Assembly (NCBI GenBank): GCA_021806355.1
Contig: JAJZXT010000187.1
Span: forward strand, 1-18,315
Origin: Thermoplasmata archaeon
Lineage (GTDB): Archaea; Thermoplasmatota; Thermoplasmata; Thermoplasmatales; Thermoplasmataceae
DNA length: 18,315 nucleotides
Direction of reading: 5' to 3'
Position 1 is the stretch's first letter. Each line of letters begins with the position of its first letter. A program made the translations under genes and the position numbers. Below, one piece after another: positions 1 through 6,517 of the stretch. The notes below the pieces were generated by a model that did no database searches, had not been told where the DNA came from, and was given only the letters and a program-made list of their open reading frames with translations.

Positions 1-159
1 ATTCTTCTGTACAACATGTGGATTCTGATGAGTATAGTATCGAGAGTGGAGATAATAGCCGACAACATGAAGGTGTTCATTGCGTCAAAACTGATTGAGG
101 CCAATCCTTTTGTTACCAATCTTGTTCAGTCAAATGGGCATTCCGGAGGTGATTTTTAA
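1..159 (+). CDS. C-terminal end of a probable DDE transposase (5' part outside window)
   Basis: An open frame enters from the left edge in frame 1 and ends at TAA 157-159, giving 52 residues. The start of the fragment reads LLYNMWILMSIVSR, a hydrophobic helix with a Tyr-Asn-x-Trp pattern that resembles the C-terminal end of IS4-type archaeal DDE transposases, where a similar YN(L/M)W(V/I)L stretch follows the last catalytic Glu. The tail after it is charged and then Gly/Ser-rich. No catalytic residue lies inside the window, so the identification is tentative; a fragment of a membrane protein is the alternative. An inverted repeat about 40 nt downstream fits the edge of an insertion sequence. 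Confidence 0.45.
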   Translation: MLLYNMWILMSIVSRVEIIADNMKVFIASKLIEANPFVTNLVQSNGHSGGDF

Positions 160-201
160 TCTACTGTAATGCGTGGGGTCTCCTTGGGGAGAGTTAGATG
201 A

Positions 202-238
202 ACTTTTGCAAGCCTCATTGAACCGCCATTGCAAAAGT
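202..238. repeat. Perfect 10-bp inverted repeat, possible insertion-sequence end or terminator hairpin
   Basis: ACTTTTGCAA at 202-211 is exactly mirrored by TTGCAAAAGT at 229-238, with a 17-nt loop. A smaller hairpin with 5-bp arms (TCTCC/GGAGA) sits just before it at 179-192. Lying between the probable transposase stop (159) and the end of the next gene (264), it could be the palindromic end of an insertion sequence or a transcription stop for the converging genes. The left end of the element is outside the window, so a matching inverted terminal repeat could not be checked. Confidence 0.55.
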
Positions 239-263
239 GATTTTTCCGTAAATGATGCCCGTC

Positions 264-686
264 TTAACTGTGCCTTATGAGTCTTTTATGTTCCACCATT
301 ATGCATTTATTCATTACAACATCTATCCCATTGCCTGTTGCCTTGTTTGCTGCTTCTTCATTCTCTACGCCAAGCTGCATCCAGACTACTTTGGGTTTAA
401 GTTCAAGAGACTCGTTTACAATTTCGGGAACCGCTTCAGATTTTCTAAAAATATCAACAATGTCAATCTTTGTGCCCTCCGGAATACTTGAGAGATCCGG
501 ATAACTCTTGATCCCTTCCCATGACTCCAGTGCCGGATTTATTGGTATAATTTTATATCCCTCACTGGCAAGATATTTTGCCACATGAAAACTGTCCCTC
601 TCGTGCTTGTCGGATATGCCAACAACTGCAATGGTTGTTGAATTCTTGAGTATGTTTCTTATACCCCCATCGTCATTGATTTTCAT
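264..686 (-). CDS. CoA-binding (Rossmann-fold) domain protein, YccU-like
   Basis: A 140-residue protein matching the small CoA_binding_2 family, whose members are the CoA-binding Rossmann module found fused in acyl-CoA synthetases (ADP-forming). Visible marks are the nucleotide-binding strand and loop AVVGISDKHERDSFHVAKYL (20-39), IPINP (47-51), VDIFRKSEAVPEIV (77-90), the VWMQLGV strand (101-107) and the C-terminal NKCIMVEH (126-133). Length and the order of these motifs fit the stand-alone family. Its physiological role is not established; family members bind CoA. It is divergent from TFS with about 98 nt between starts. The ATG at 684-686 has a TATA-like TCTTAAAAG element about 23 nt upstream (minus strand, near 705-715), so the mRNA is probably leaderless. 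Confidence 0.85.
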   Translation of the reverse strand: MKINDDGGIRNILKNSTTIAVVGISDKHERDSFHVAKYLASEGYKIIPINPALESWEGIKSYPDLSSIPEGTKIDIVDIFRKSEAVPEIVNESLELKPKVVWMQLGVENEEAANKATGNGIDVVMNKCIMVEHKRLIRHS

Positions 687-704
687 ATTTTGAAATGCCC
701 ACGG

Positions 705-715
705 CTTTTAAGAGT
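705..715 (-). promoter_or_regulatory. TATA-like box for the CoA-binding protein gene
   Basis: The minus strand reads CTCTTAAAAGC, centred about 23 nt before the ATG at 686, the spacing expected for a leaderless archaeal transcript. Confidence 0.45.
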
Positions 716-751
716 TTTTTGTTTTCACTGATATTTTTCAATTTGGAAATG

Positions 752-758
752 CATATAA
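752..758 (+). promoter_or_regulatory. TATA box for TFS
   Basis: CATATAA at 752-758 lies about 30 nt before the ATG at 785. Transcription would begin within a few bases of the start codon. This argues against the upstream in-frame ATG at 695, which would place the box inside the coding region. Confidence 0.55.
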
Positions 759-784
759 GGTATCTGGTGATTCCATGCAATATT

Positions 785-1093
785 ATGTTCTGTACAAAGT
801 GCGGCACACTGATGGTAATGTCAAAGGAAAAAGGGGTTTGCCCCAGTTGTGGGCATGAGGAGAAGAGAACTGCGGCAAAGGCTGCGGCAAAAATAATTTC
901 TAAGAGCACCAAGAAGGAAGTTATAATGATACGGGAAGAAAAAATTACAGAACCTCTCGATTCTGATGCCGTGTGCCCAAAGTGCAAATATACCGGGGCA
1001 TATTATCTCCTGAAACAGACCAGATCAGCAGATGAACCAGAGACAAAGTTCTATACCTGTGCCTCCTGTGAACATCGCTGGAGAGAATACTGA
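785..1093 (+). CDS. tfs: Transcription elongation factor TFS (TFIIS-like transcript cleavage factor)
   Basis: A 102-residue protein with two zinc ribbons joined by a helical, Ala/Lys-rich linker. The N-terminal ribbon uses C3, C6, C19 and C22 (RPB9-like start MFCTKCG). The C-terminal ribbon uses C64, C67, C92 and C95 and carries the TFIIS hairpin QTRSADEPET (78-87), whose acidic pair D83-E84 enters the RNA polymerase active site and stimulates cleavage of backtracked RNA. Keeping the Asp-Glu pair marks it as a cleavage factor and not a structural RPB9 subunit. I chose ATG 785 over the longer frame from 695 because the family begins at the MxFC ribbon and because of the TATA box at 752. SRP54 follows 59 nt downstream on the same strand and may be co-transcribed. 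Confidence 0.93.
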   Translation: MFCTKCGTLMVMSKEKGVCPSCGHEEKRTAAKAAAKIISKSTKKEVIMIREEKITEPLDSDAVCPKCKYTGAYYLLKQTRSADEPETKFYTCASCEHRWREY

Positions 1094-1152
1094 AACATTA
1101 CTTTCAATGCTGATCAAAAAAGGTAAATCCATGAAATGAGATGTGAGTTTTA

Positions 1153-2520
1153 ATGGTATTAGAGAGTTTATCAAATTCGCTGAAGGAAACCTTCAGGAAA
1201 ATTTCAGGTTCAAGTTACATCAGCCCTGAACTTATTAAGGAAACAGTAAAGGATATACAGAGAGCATTGCTCAAATCAGATGTAAATGTAAAACTAGCGC
1301 TTGCACTTTCAAAGAGAGTAGAACAGAGATCGCTGGAAGAAAAGCCTCCACAGGGAATGCCTCCACAGGATTTTATTCTCAAGGTTATTTATGAAGAGCT
1401 TCTTTCCATACTCGGAGAGGAGTCAAAGCTTAAGCTCCAGAGCCAGACCATAATGCTGGTCGGGCTGTATGGCCAGGGGAAGACCACCCATGCCGGAAAA
1501 CTTTCCAGATTTTTTATAAGGAAGGGGCTTTCATGCGGACTCATCGCATGCGATGTCCATAGGCCGGCGGCTTATGAACAGCTACAGCAGATTGCAAAGC
1601 AGACCGGGGCAAAGTTCTTTGGAATTCAGGGTGAGAAGAACCCCATAAAGATTTATAAGGCAAGCGTTCCGGAGATGAAAGATATTGCTGTCAGGATTGT
1701 GGATACAAGCGGCAGGGATTCCCTGGATGAAGAGCTTCTAAAGGAGCTGGAAACCCTTAAAAAGGAAGTGAATCCTGATGAGATACTGCTGGTGATCGAT
1801 GCGACAATAGGACAGCAGGCCGGAATCCAGGCGAGAGCACTTCAGGATACCGTCGGCCTTACCGGTGTAATAATAACAAAGATGGATGGGACAGGAAAGG
1901 GAGGAGGTGCCTTAAGCGCCGTAGCTGAAACAGGCGCACCGGTATACCTGATTGGAACCGGAGAACACATTGAAGACATGGAAATCTTCAATCCTAAGAA
2001 GTTCCTGCAGAGGCTTCTGGGGTTGGGAGATATCGAAGCCATCATGGAGATAGCCCAGGAAACAGACATTTCCGAGGAAAAAGCTGAAGAAACCCTTTCC
2101 AAGATGATGTCTGGCAAATTCAACCTCAAAGATATGTATGAGGTCTGGGAAAAATTCTCTAAACCGTCCATATTGAAGAGGCTGTTTGAGTCACTACCCA
2201 TGTCCAGGATTCCTGGGGCTGCCAGAGCGGGTGAAATTGATCTGGATCAGGCGGAAAACCGCCTTTCAAAGTATAGAATTATTCTTGATTCCATGACTTA
2301 CTTTGAACTTGAGAACCCGGATGAGATAAATGCCAAGAGGATTAAGAGGGTCGCGAAGGGATCCGGGAACTCCGAGGCAGAGGTGCGGAAATTACTGAAG
2401 GAATTCAAGACCATGAAGGAGAATGTAAAGATGATGAAGGGAAACAGGGGCTTCAAGAAGATGCTGAAAGCACAAATGAGGGATGGCTCTGCCTTCAATC
2501 TTGAGGGCGAGGAGAATTAG
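1153..2520 (+). CDS. srp54: Signal recognition particle 54 kDa protein (SRP54/Ffh GTPase)
   Basis: A 455-residue GTPase that binds 7S RNA and signal sequences emerging from the ribosome and docks to FtsY at the membrane. Domains: helical N domain (about 1-95), NG GTPase (about 96-295) and M domain (about 300-455). GTPase motifs are G1 GLYGQGKTT (104-112), insertion-box region CDVHRPAAYEQL (133-144), G3 DTSGR (184-188), DATIGQQAG (216-224) and G4 TKMDGTGKGGG (242-252). The RNA-binding stretch RIKRVAKGSGNS (396-407) is typical. Small departures from the usual G1 (GLQGSGKTT), G3 (DTAGR) and G4 (TKMDGTAKGGG) are visible. A GTGAG just before the start (1144-1148) may serve as a weak ribosome-binding site. 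The 3' end overlaps the opposite-strand gene by 26 nt. Confidence 0.96.
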   Translation: MVLESLSNSLKETFRKISGSSYISPELIKETVKDIQRALLKSDVNVKLALALSKRVEQRSLEEKPPQGMPPQDFILKVIYEELLSILGEESKLKLQSQTIMLVGLYGQGKTTHAGKLSRFFIRKGLSCGLIACDVHRPAAYEQLQQIAKQTGAKFFGIQGEKNPIKIYKASVPEMKDIAVRIVDTSGRDSLDEELLKELETLKKEVNPDEILLVIDATIGQQAGIQARALQDTVGLTGVIITKMDGTGKGGGALSAVAETGAPVYLIGTGEHIEDMEIFNPKKFLQRLLGLGDIEAIMEIAQETDISEEKAEETLSKMMSGKFNLKDMYEVWEKFSKPSILKRLFESLPMSRIPGAARAGEIDLDQAENRLSKYRIILDSMTYFELENPDEINAKRIKRVAKGSGNSEAEVRKLLKEFKTMKENVKMMKGNRGFKKMLKAQMRDGSAFNLEGEEN

Positions 2521-3505
2521 CCTTAAGTGAGGCAATAATGTCTTCAATGCCAGAAATTTCCCCGGAGAGAATACTGCTAATATCCGAAGCTTTGCGATTC
2601 TTCATTTTCAATTTGTCTATTTTGGCTGAGAAATTCTCATGATTCCCATTTTCCATTTGATTTCTTATGTGCATATAGGCACATCGGGCACTTTCCAGCG
2701 CTAATTCCATTCCAAACCCGGATTGCCTTCCCCACAAACCTGCGGCTTCACCTATGGCAAAAATATTTTCACCAAGGTCAGGGGTACATGTGTGCATTTT
2801 CTTATGGTATCGAATCTCCGTGCTTGGGGCATTGTTCTTTCCTTCCTGAACAGATTTCGATGATGAGCCTGTAAACGTTTCCATATATTCCCAGAACCTG
2901 CTGTTTCTGCTCGTTATAGTGAATTTATTATCTTCAAGTTTCAGCGATAACTGATTTTCACTGGCCTGATTAAGGAAACCTCGCCTCAATATTGCCTCGT
3001 GGACTGAGGTCTGGCATTCTGCACCGTGAGTTGTGAGATCGCCGGGATCAGCCCCTGTAGCGATCAGGAGATGTCTGGACACTATTTCCTTCGTTTTTCC
3101 CTCGCTCTTTATTGTTGCCCTGACTCCATTATTTTCCTGGACGCAATCAAGAACTTCGGTTCTTATCAGGATCTCTGCACCATTATTGCCGGAGGCTGCA
3201 AGAATATGCTTATCAAGCTTATCCCTGCTGAATTGCATGATGCCGTTGCCCTCCCTGAAATTTATCCTAAAATTTCCAGATAATCCCTCAACTGATATTC
3301 CATTGTGAGTTGTAACCGATCTGTTCACAAATTCATCAAGATATTTTATTGCGGAATTTTCAGAAATCAATCCCATCCCGGATGGAGGTGACCCTGCATC
3401 CATTCTTTTTTCAGCAACAATAACCTTGATCCCTGCTCTGGAAAGCAGGTAAGCTGCATATGCTCCGGATGTTCCTCCTCCCGCAATCAAGACGTCACAG
3501 TCCAT
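2495..3505 (-). CDS. FAD-dependent oxidoreductase of the geranylgeranyl reductase family
   Basis: A 336-residue flavoprotein. The N-terminal Rossmann fold VLIAGGGTSGAYAAYLLSRAG (5-25) gives GxGxxG, and E32 at the end of strand 2 would bind the ribose of FAD. A second FAD contact is IFAIGEAAGLWGRQSGFGM (248-266), the counterpart of the common GDAAGxxxPxxGxG motif, with Glu replacing Asp. The overall pattern fits geranylgeranyl reductases, which in archaea saturate the isoprenoid chains of membrane lipids. The protein is shorter than characterised digeranylgeranylglycerophospholipid reductases (about 390-450 residues), so the substrate is uncertain and another reductase or hydroxylase role is possible. 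The start ATG 3505 has a TATA-like TTAATTAATAG about 24 nt upstream. Its 3' end overlaps SRP54. Confidence 0.75.
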   Translation of the reverse strand: MDCDVLIAGGGTSGAYAAYLLSRAGIKVIVAEKRMDAGSPPSGMGLISENSAIKYLDEFVNRSVTTHNGISVEGLSGNFRINFREGNGIMQFSRDKLDKHILAASGNNGAEILIRTEVLDCVQENNGVRATIKSEGKTKEIVSRHLLIATGADPGDLTTHGAECQTSVHEAILRRGFLNQASENQLSLKLEDNKFTITSRNSRFWEYMETFTGSSSKSVQEGKNNAPSTEIRYHKKMHTCTPDLGENIFAIGEAAGLWGRQSGFGMELALESARCAYMHIRNQMENGNHENFSAKIDKLKMKNRKASDISSILSGEISGIEDIIASLKANSPRPQD

Positions 3506-3521
3506 TCAACACTGTATGCAG

Positions 3522-3534
3522 CCTATTAATTAAA
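3522..3534 (-). promoter_or_regulatory. TATA-like box for the geranylgeranyl-reductase-like gene
   Basis: The A/T-only core ATTAATTAA, centred about 24 nt upstream of ATG 3505 on the minus strand, fits a leaderless promoter. It lies in the 100-nt divergent region shared with endonuclease III. Confidence 0.45.
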
Positions 3535-3605
3535 GGGTGTTGAATGTGGAATGCATTTAGTCAAGATCCCCTGGGAATGTTCATAATTGATCAAATATAT
3601 CCCAT

Positions 3606-4277
3606 ATGGGGAGTGCAATTACGGGAAAGAGAAAGTTCACCGAAGCCGAGGTGCGACAAATGTTTGCTGATATAAAGAAACAGAGTCCTGAACATTACTT
3701 TGAATTCACAGATCCATTCTGGATAATGATAACAACGATCCTCTCCCATAGAACAAAGGATGAGGTTTCAAATGCCGCAGGCAGAAAACTTTACGATGAA
3801 TTTCAGGATCCAGAGCATCTATCGGAAGCAGATGAAGAGCATGTTGCAAGACTGATCTCCAGGGTTGGATTTGCAAACGTTAAGGCAAGTAGGGTGATAG
3901 GCGCAGCAAGGATAGTGCTGAAAGATTTTGGAGGGAGGGTTCCCGATAATATCGACACGCTCATGACGATTCCCGGGATAGGAAGGAAAACTGCCAATGT
4001 GATTCTTTCTGATGCATTTTCAATACCCTCCATAGCTGTCGATACGCATGTTCACAGGATATCAAACAGGATAGGCTTGTGCCATACCAGGTTACCGGAT
4101 GAGACAGAGGAATGCCTGAAAAAAATTATACCTTATGAATTGTGGCACGGATTCAACCCGACCCTGGTTGAATTTGGCAAGACGGTATGCAAGCCGATAT
4201 CGCCTAGATGCAATATCTGCAGCATAAAAAGCCACTGCGATTATTTCAATAACGCCCGAAAAGTGGGAAAAGATTGA
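3606..4277 (+). CDS. nth: Endonuclease III ([4Fe-4S] DNA glycosylase/AP lyase)
   Basis: A 223-residue bifunctional base-excision repair enzyme acting on oxidised pyrimidines. The helix-hairpin-helix IPGIGRKTANVIL (122-134) contains the catalytic lysine K128, and the catalytic aspartate is D146 in AVDTHVHRISNRIGL. The iron-sulphur ligands C195-x6-C202-x2-C205-x5-C211 are complete. The length fits archaeal Nth proteins. The chosen ATG gives about ten residues before the first conserved helix; the promoter is unclear because the best A/T stretch (3592-3600) is too close to the ATG for a leaderless start, while a weaker TCATAATTG (3581-3589) is better spaced. It converges on Pelota with a 27-nt gap. 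Confidence 0.95.
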   Translation: MGSAITGKRKFTEAEVRQMFADIKKQSPEHYFEFTDPFWIMITTILSHRTKDEVSNAAGRKLYDEFQDPEHLSEADEEHVARLISRVGFANVKASRVIGAARIVLKDFGGRVPDNIDTLMTIPGIGRKTANVILSDAFSIPSIAVDTHVHRISNRIGLCHTRLPDETEECLKKIIPYELWHGFNPTLVEFGKTVCKPISPRCNICSIKSHCDYFNNARKVGKD

Positions 4278-4304
4278 TATTCAGTCGATGCGAGAAATTG
4301 AATG

Positions 4305-5354
4305 CTAAGGCCCCGTATTGATCTGGTATCTCAGCAGGGCGCATATACCTCCCAATCCACGAATTATTTTCCCGTGTTCAGATTCGTCACTGAAAATTGT
4401 AATCCTTATCCCTGATGCGGCAGCCAGCTTTAGAAGCTCCTTCGAACTGTCTTTCCTGAATTCCGACTCTGAAATGAAAAGCTCATCCACCGCTCCTGCG
4501 TTTATTGCATCCATCACACTTCCTATGCCATAGGAAGCCTTACCGTTTCTTGATATCTCCGAAAGGAGTTTTTCGACCTTTTCCTTTTCTGATTTAAGCC
4601 TTGAAACGTTTCCCATGGATGCCAGGGATGGGTCAGTAAGAACTTCATAAATGGCATTTTCATCATTTCTTGTCGTAGGTATACTCAGGAGCTGCTGCCT
4701 GAAGAATTTTCCTGATTTCGTAAGATAGGAAAGCAGGTTCTCCCTTTCAAAGCCGGGGCCTGCAATTATTATGGCCTTAATCGCGGAAAATGAGTTTATG
4801 GTTTTTTCTATTTCTGAATAGTAAGTGGATGGTGATTTCTGCTGCTCATATCCCTTTCCGCTTTTCCCGGAAAAAATCCTTCCATGGTTCTCTATGCCGT
4901 ATGCCTTTACCGTAAAGATATCACACTGTTCATCATCGAGAACAACAAACAGGATGTTGTTGCCAACCCATTTAAGCTGTGCCTCATTGATTATGCCCTC
5001 GGATGCATCAGACCAGTTTTCCTTGAAAAGCTCTACCTCATCCATGGGGGAGATGTTGATTGACTGGAAAGATCCTCTCAATTCAGCGTTTCCATCCGTG
5101 ATCTGGCCGCTTATCCTCAGCCTGCCGGTAAAAGGTTGAAAAAATGTTTCATCAATCCTTACGGTCACCCTGGTGGGAGTTCGCTTCTGTTCTTTGCTGC
5201 GATCCATATCACCCTTTTTCTCCTCCCTTCTCATTACCGTTGCCCGTATAAGGTCGCCGTTTGAAATGATGCTCCTTATGTACCAGAGGTCGTTGTCATT
5301 CTCTATGAGAATTTCTTTCCATCCAGGTTCCTCGGGAACATTTCTCGCCTTCAA
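4305..5354 (-). CDS. pelA: Pelota/Dom34 ribosome rescue factor, TTG start
   Basis: With a TTG start at 5354 this is a 349-residue paralogue of release factor aRF1. It binds the empty A site of stalled ribosomes and, with aEF1A and ABCE1, splits them. Three domains are visible: an N-terminal Sm-like domain (about 1-130, with NDNDLWYIRSIISNGDLI at 19-36), a central domain with AIIIAGPGFERENLLSYL (194-211), and an L7Ae-like C-terminal domain ending SDESEHGKIIRGLGGICALLRY (322-343). As in all Pelotas there is no GGQ motif. The frame stays open upstream to an ATG at 5486, but those 44 residues lie in the RNase gene and do not resemble Pelota. The TTG overlaps the RNase stop (TTGA), and a GGTG about 8 nt before it may be a ribosome-binding site, so translation is probably coupled. 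Confidence 0.92.
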   Translation of the reverse strand: MKARNVPEEPGWKEILIENDNDLWYIRSIISNGDLIRATVMRREEKKGDMDRSKEQKRTPTRVTVRIDETFFQPFTGRLRISGQITDGNAELRGSFQSINISPMDEVELFKENWSDASEGIINEAQLKWVGNNILFVVLDDEQCDIFTVKAYGIENHGRIFSGKSGKGYEQQKSPSTYYSEIEKTINSFSAIKAIIIAGPGFERENLLSYLTKSGKFFRQQLLSIPTTRNDENAIYEVLTDPSLASMGNVSRLKSEKEKVEKLLSEISRNGKASYGIGSVMDAINAGAVDELFISESEFRKDSSKELLKLAAASGIRITIFSDESEHGKIIRGLGGICALLRYQINTGP

Positions 5355-5776
5355 TTGTAAACACCGCAGTTTTCTAGAATCTTTAACATATTCTCTGTGT
5401 GGGAACCACACCAGTAAATTCTCCCACAATTTCTGCATATACTGGTCCTGGAACCAATTACGTCTGGTGGTATCCGATCGAGACAACTTTCTGGATCACA
5501 CGGTTCCAGAGTTGTATTGCAGACAGTGCATATCGTCAGGAATGCATTCTTTTTTGGCGTGATGGATTTTGTGATTTCCATTATCTGCAGCTTTATTTCA
5601 GTGGACCTGATAAGTATTGAGTTCTTTTGAGCCCTTGACAGTTGAACATCCCGAGTGATCAACACTCTTCCGGTTTCATCGCAATAAGCTCTTATCATGT
5701 CATCATCAAAATTTATTTTCGCATATTCCGTATCCATTCCCATTATCCTCATCCACTTTCCAAGCCTGAGAACCAT
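5351..5776 (-). CDS. Mut7-C family (DUF82) PIN-like RNase with zinc ribbon, N-terminus apparently damaged
   Basis: From ATG 5776 this gives 141 residues matching the Mut7-C family: MVLRLGKWMRIMGMDTEY (1-18), acidic DDD (24-26), LITRD (39-43) with a second conserved acidic residue, then a zinc ribbon with C83, C86, C114, C117 and the signature CGRIYWCGSHTENM (117-130). Members are predicted PIN-like ribonucleases. Family proteins normally start with (K/R)(F/Y)LADxM, and codons for exactly K-Y-L-A-D-H precede this ATG in frame. However, no ATG, GTG or TTG occurs between the in-frame stop at 5816-5818 and this ATG. One extra base between 5794 and 5795 would recreate ATGA, with an ATG overlapping the UbiX stop (a 148-residue protein). 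As written, the protein lacks its first strand and first catalytic Asp. The stop overlaps the Pelota TTG. Confidence 0.8.
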   Translation of the reverse strand: MVLRLGKWMRIMGMDTEYAKINFDDDMIRAYCDETGRVLITRDVQLSRAQKNSILIRSTEIKLQIMEITKSITPKKNAFLTICTVCNTTLEPCDPESCLDRIPPDVIGSRTSICRNCGRIYWCGSHTENMLKILENCGVYN

Positions 5777-5792
5777 GTGGTCAGCGAGATAT

Positions 5793-6356
5793 TTATCCTT
5801 CCTGTTTCCACCTCTTTATTAAATCATTCTCTATTCCTGACAGATCCAGAATCCTTGATACGACAAAATTCACCATGTCATCAACGTTCTTGGGAAGGGT
5901 ATAAAATGAAGGCATGGATGGTGCAATTATTGCCCCAGCCCTTGTCAACTTCAGCATGTTTTCAAGGGCGATTTCACTCAGGGGCATCTCCCTTGGAACA
6001 AGGATCAATCTTCTTCTTTCCTTAAGGCAAACCGCGGCTGCCCTTGTGATAAGCGAATCAGATATTCCACCGGCAATCTTTGCAAGGGTATTCATTGAGC
6101 AGGGCATTACCACCATCGCATCAAACATGAAACTGCCGGAACTTACTCTGGCAGCTAGATCAGAATCACTGTATGAGAACGTTGATAATTTTTCAAAATC
6201 TGAAGATGACTTTCCCATTTCATAATCTATTACCTGATCCGAATTCCTAGAAATTATAAGATGGACTTCGTTGCCTCTAGCCGCCTCCATGAATCTCCAT
6301 GCCAGGATGCTGCCTGAAGCACCGGTGACCCCAAGGACTATTTTTTTACTCATCAT
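5793..6356 (-). CDS. ubiX: UbiX-like flavin prenyltransferase
   Basis: A 187-residue Rossmann-like flavoprotein that joins a dimethylallyl group to FMN, making the prenylated FMN used by UbiD decarboxylases. Motifs: FMN-binding GVTGASGSILAWRF (9-22), the S36-x-N-S region (VHLIISRNSDQV, 31-42), VVMPCSMNTLAKIAGGISDSLITRAA (82-107), and the VPREMPLSEIALENMLKL stretch (120-137) with the conserved Arg-Glu. The C-terminus SGIENDLIKRW is the normal family end. It is first in the operon with the Mut7-C RNase and Pelota. ATG 6356 is taken over 6353; a TATA-like AATAAATTAA about 25 nt upstream supports a leaderless mRNA. No ubiD gene lies in the window. Confidence 0.93.
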   Translation of the reverse strand: MMSKKIVLGVTGASGSILAWRFMEAARGNEVHLIISRNSDQVIDYEMGKSSSDFEKLSTFSYSDSDLAARVSSGSFMFDAMVVMPCSMNTLAKIAGGISDSLITRAAAVCLKERRRLILVPREMPLSEIALENMLKLTRAGAIIAPSMPSFYTLPKNVDDMVNFVVSRILDLSGIENDLIKRWKQEG

Positions 6357-6375
6357 TGGATAATCCTTCGATGGA

Positions 6376-6386
6376 TTAATTTATTG
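6376..6386 (-). promoter_or_regulatory. TATA-like box for the ubiX operon
   Basis: The minus strand reads CAATAAATTAA, centred about 25 nt before ATG 6356. It would drive ubiX, the Mut7-C RNase and pelA, which are spaced too tightly for internal promoters to be obvious. A second A/T element, TATAAAAAT (6400-6408), faces the plus strand but lies over 100 nt from the next plus-strand gene and is unassigned. Confidence 0.45.
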
Positions 6387-6517
6387 TCTTTTCAACGCTA
6401 TAAAAATACCCCTCAATCCAAAGATATCCTGAATGTTCGCACATTTGAACGCTTTCCAGTTTTGTGAGGTGAGTTTGTACCAAAAATATCAATATCACAT
6501 GATACTTATAACAAATT

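Noticed and set aside
695..784. 30-residue N-terminal extension of TFS
   Set aside because: TFS proteins begin at the first zinc ribbon, and the extension would cover the TATA box.
673..987. Minus-strand open frame opposite TFS
   Set aside because: It is antisense to the zinc-ribbon coding sequence and overlaps the start of the CoA-binding protein gene; no family match is visible.
5355..5486. N-terminal extension of Pelota to an ATG at 5486
   Set aside because: The 44 added residues overlap the Mut7-C coding sequence in another frame and do not resemble Pelota, which normally begins close to the TTG chosen here.
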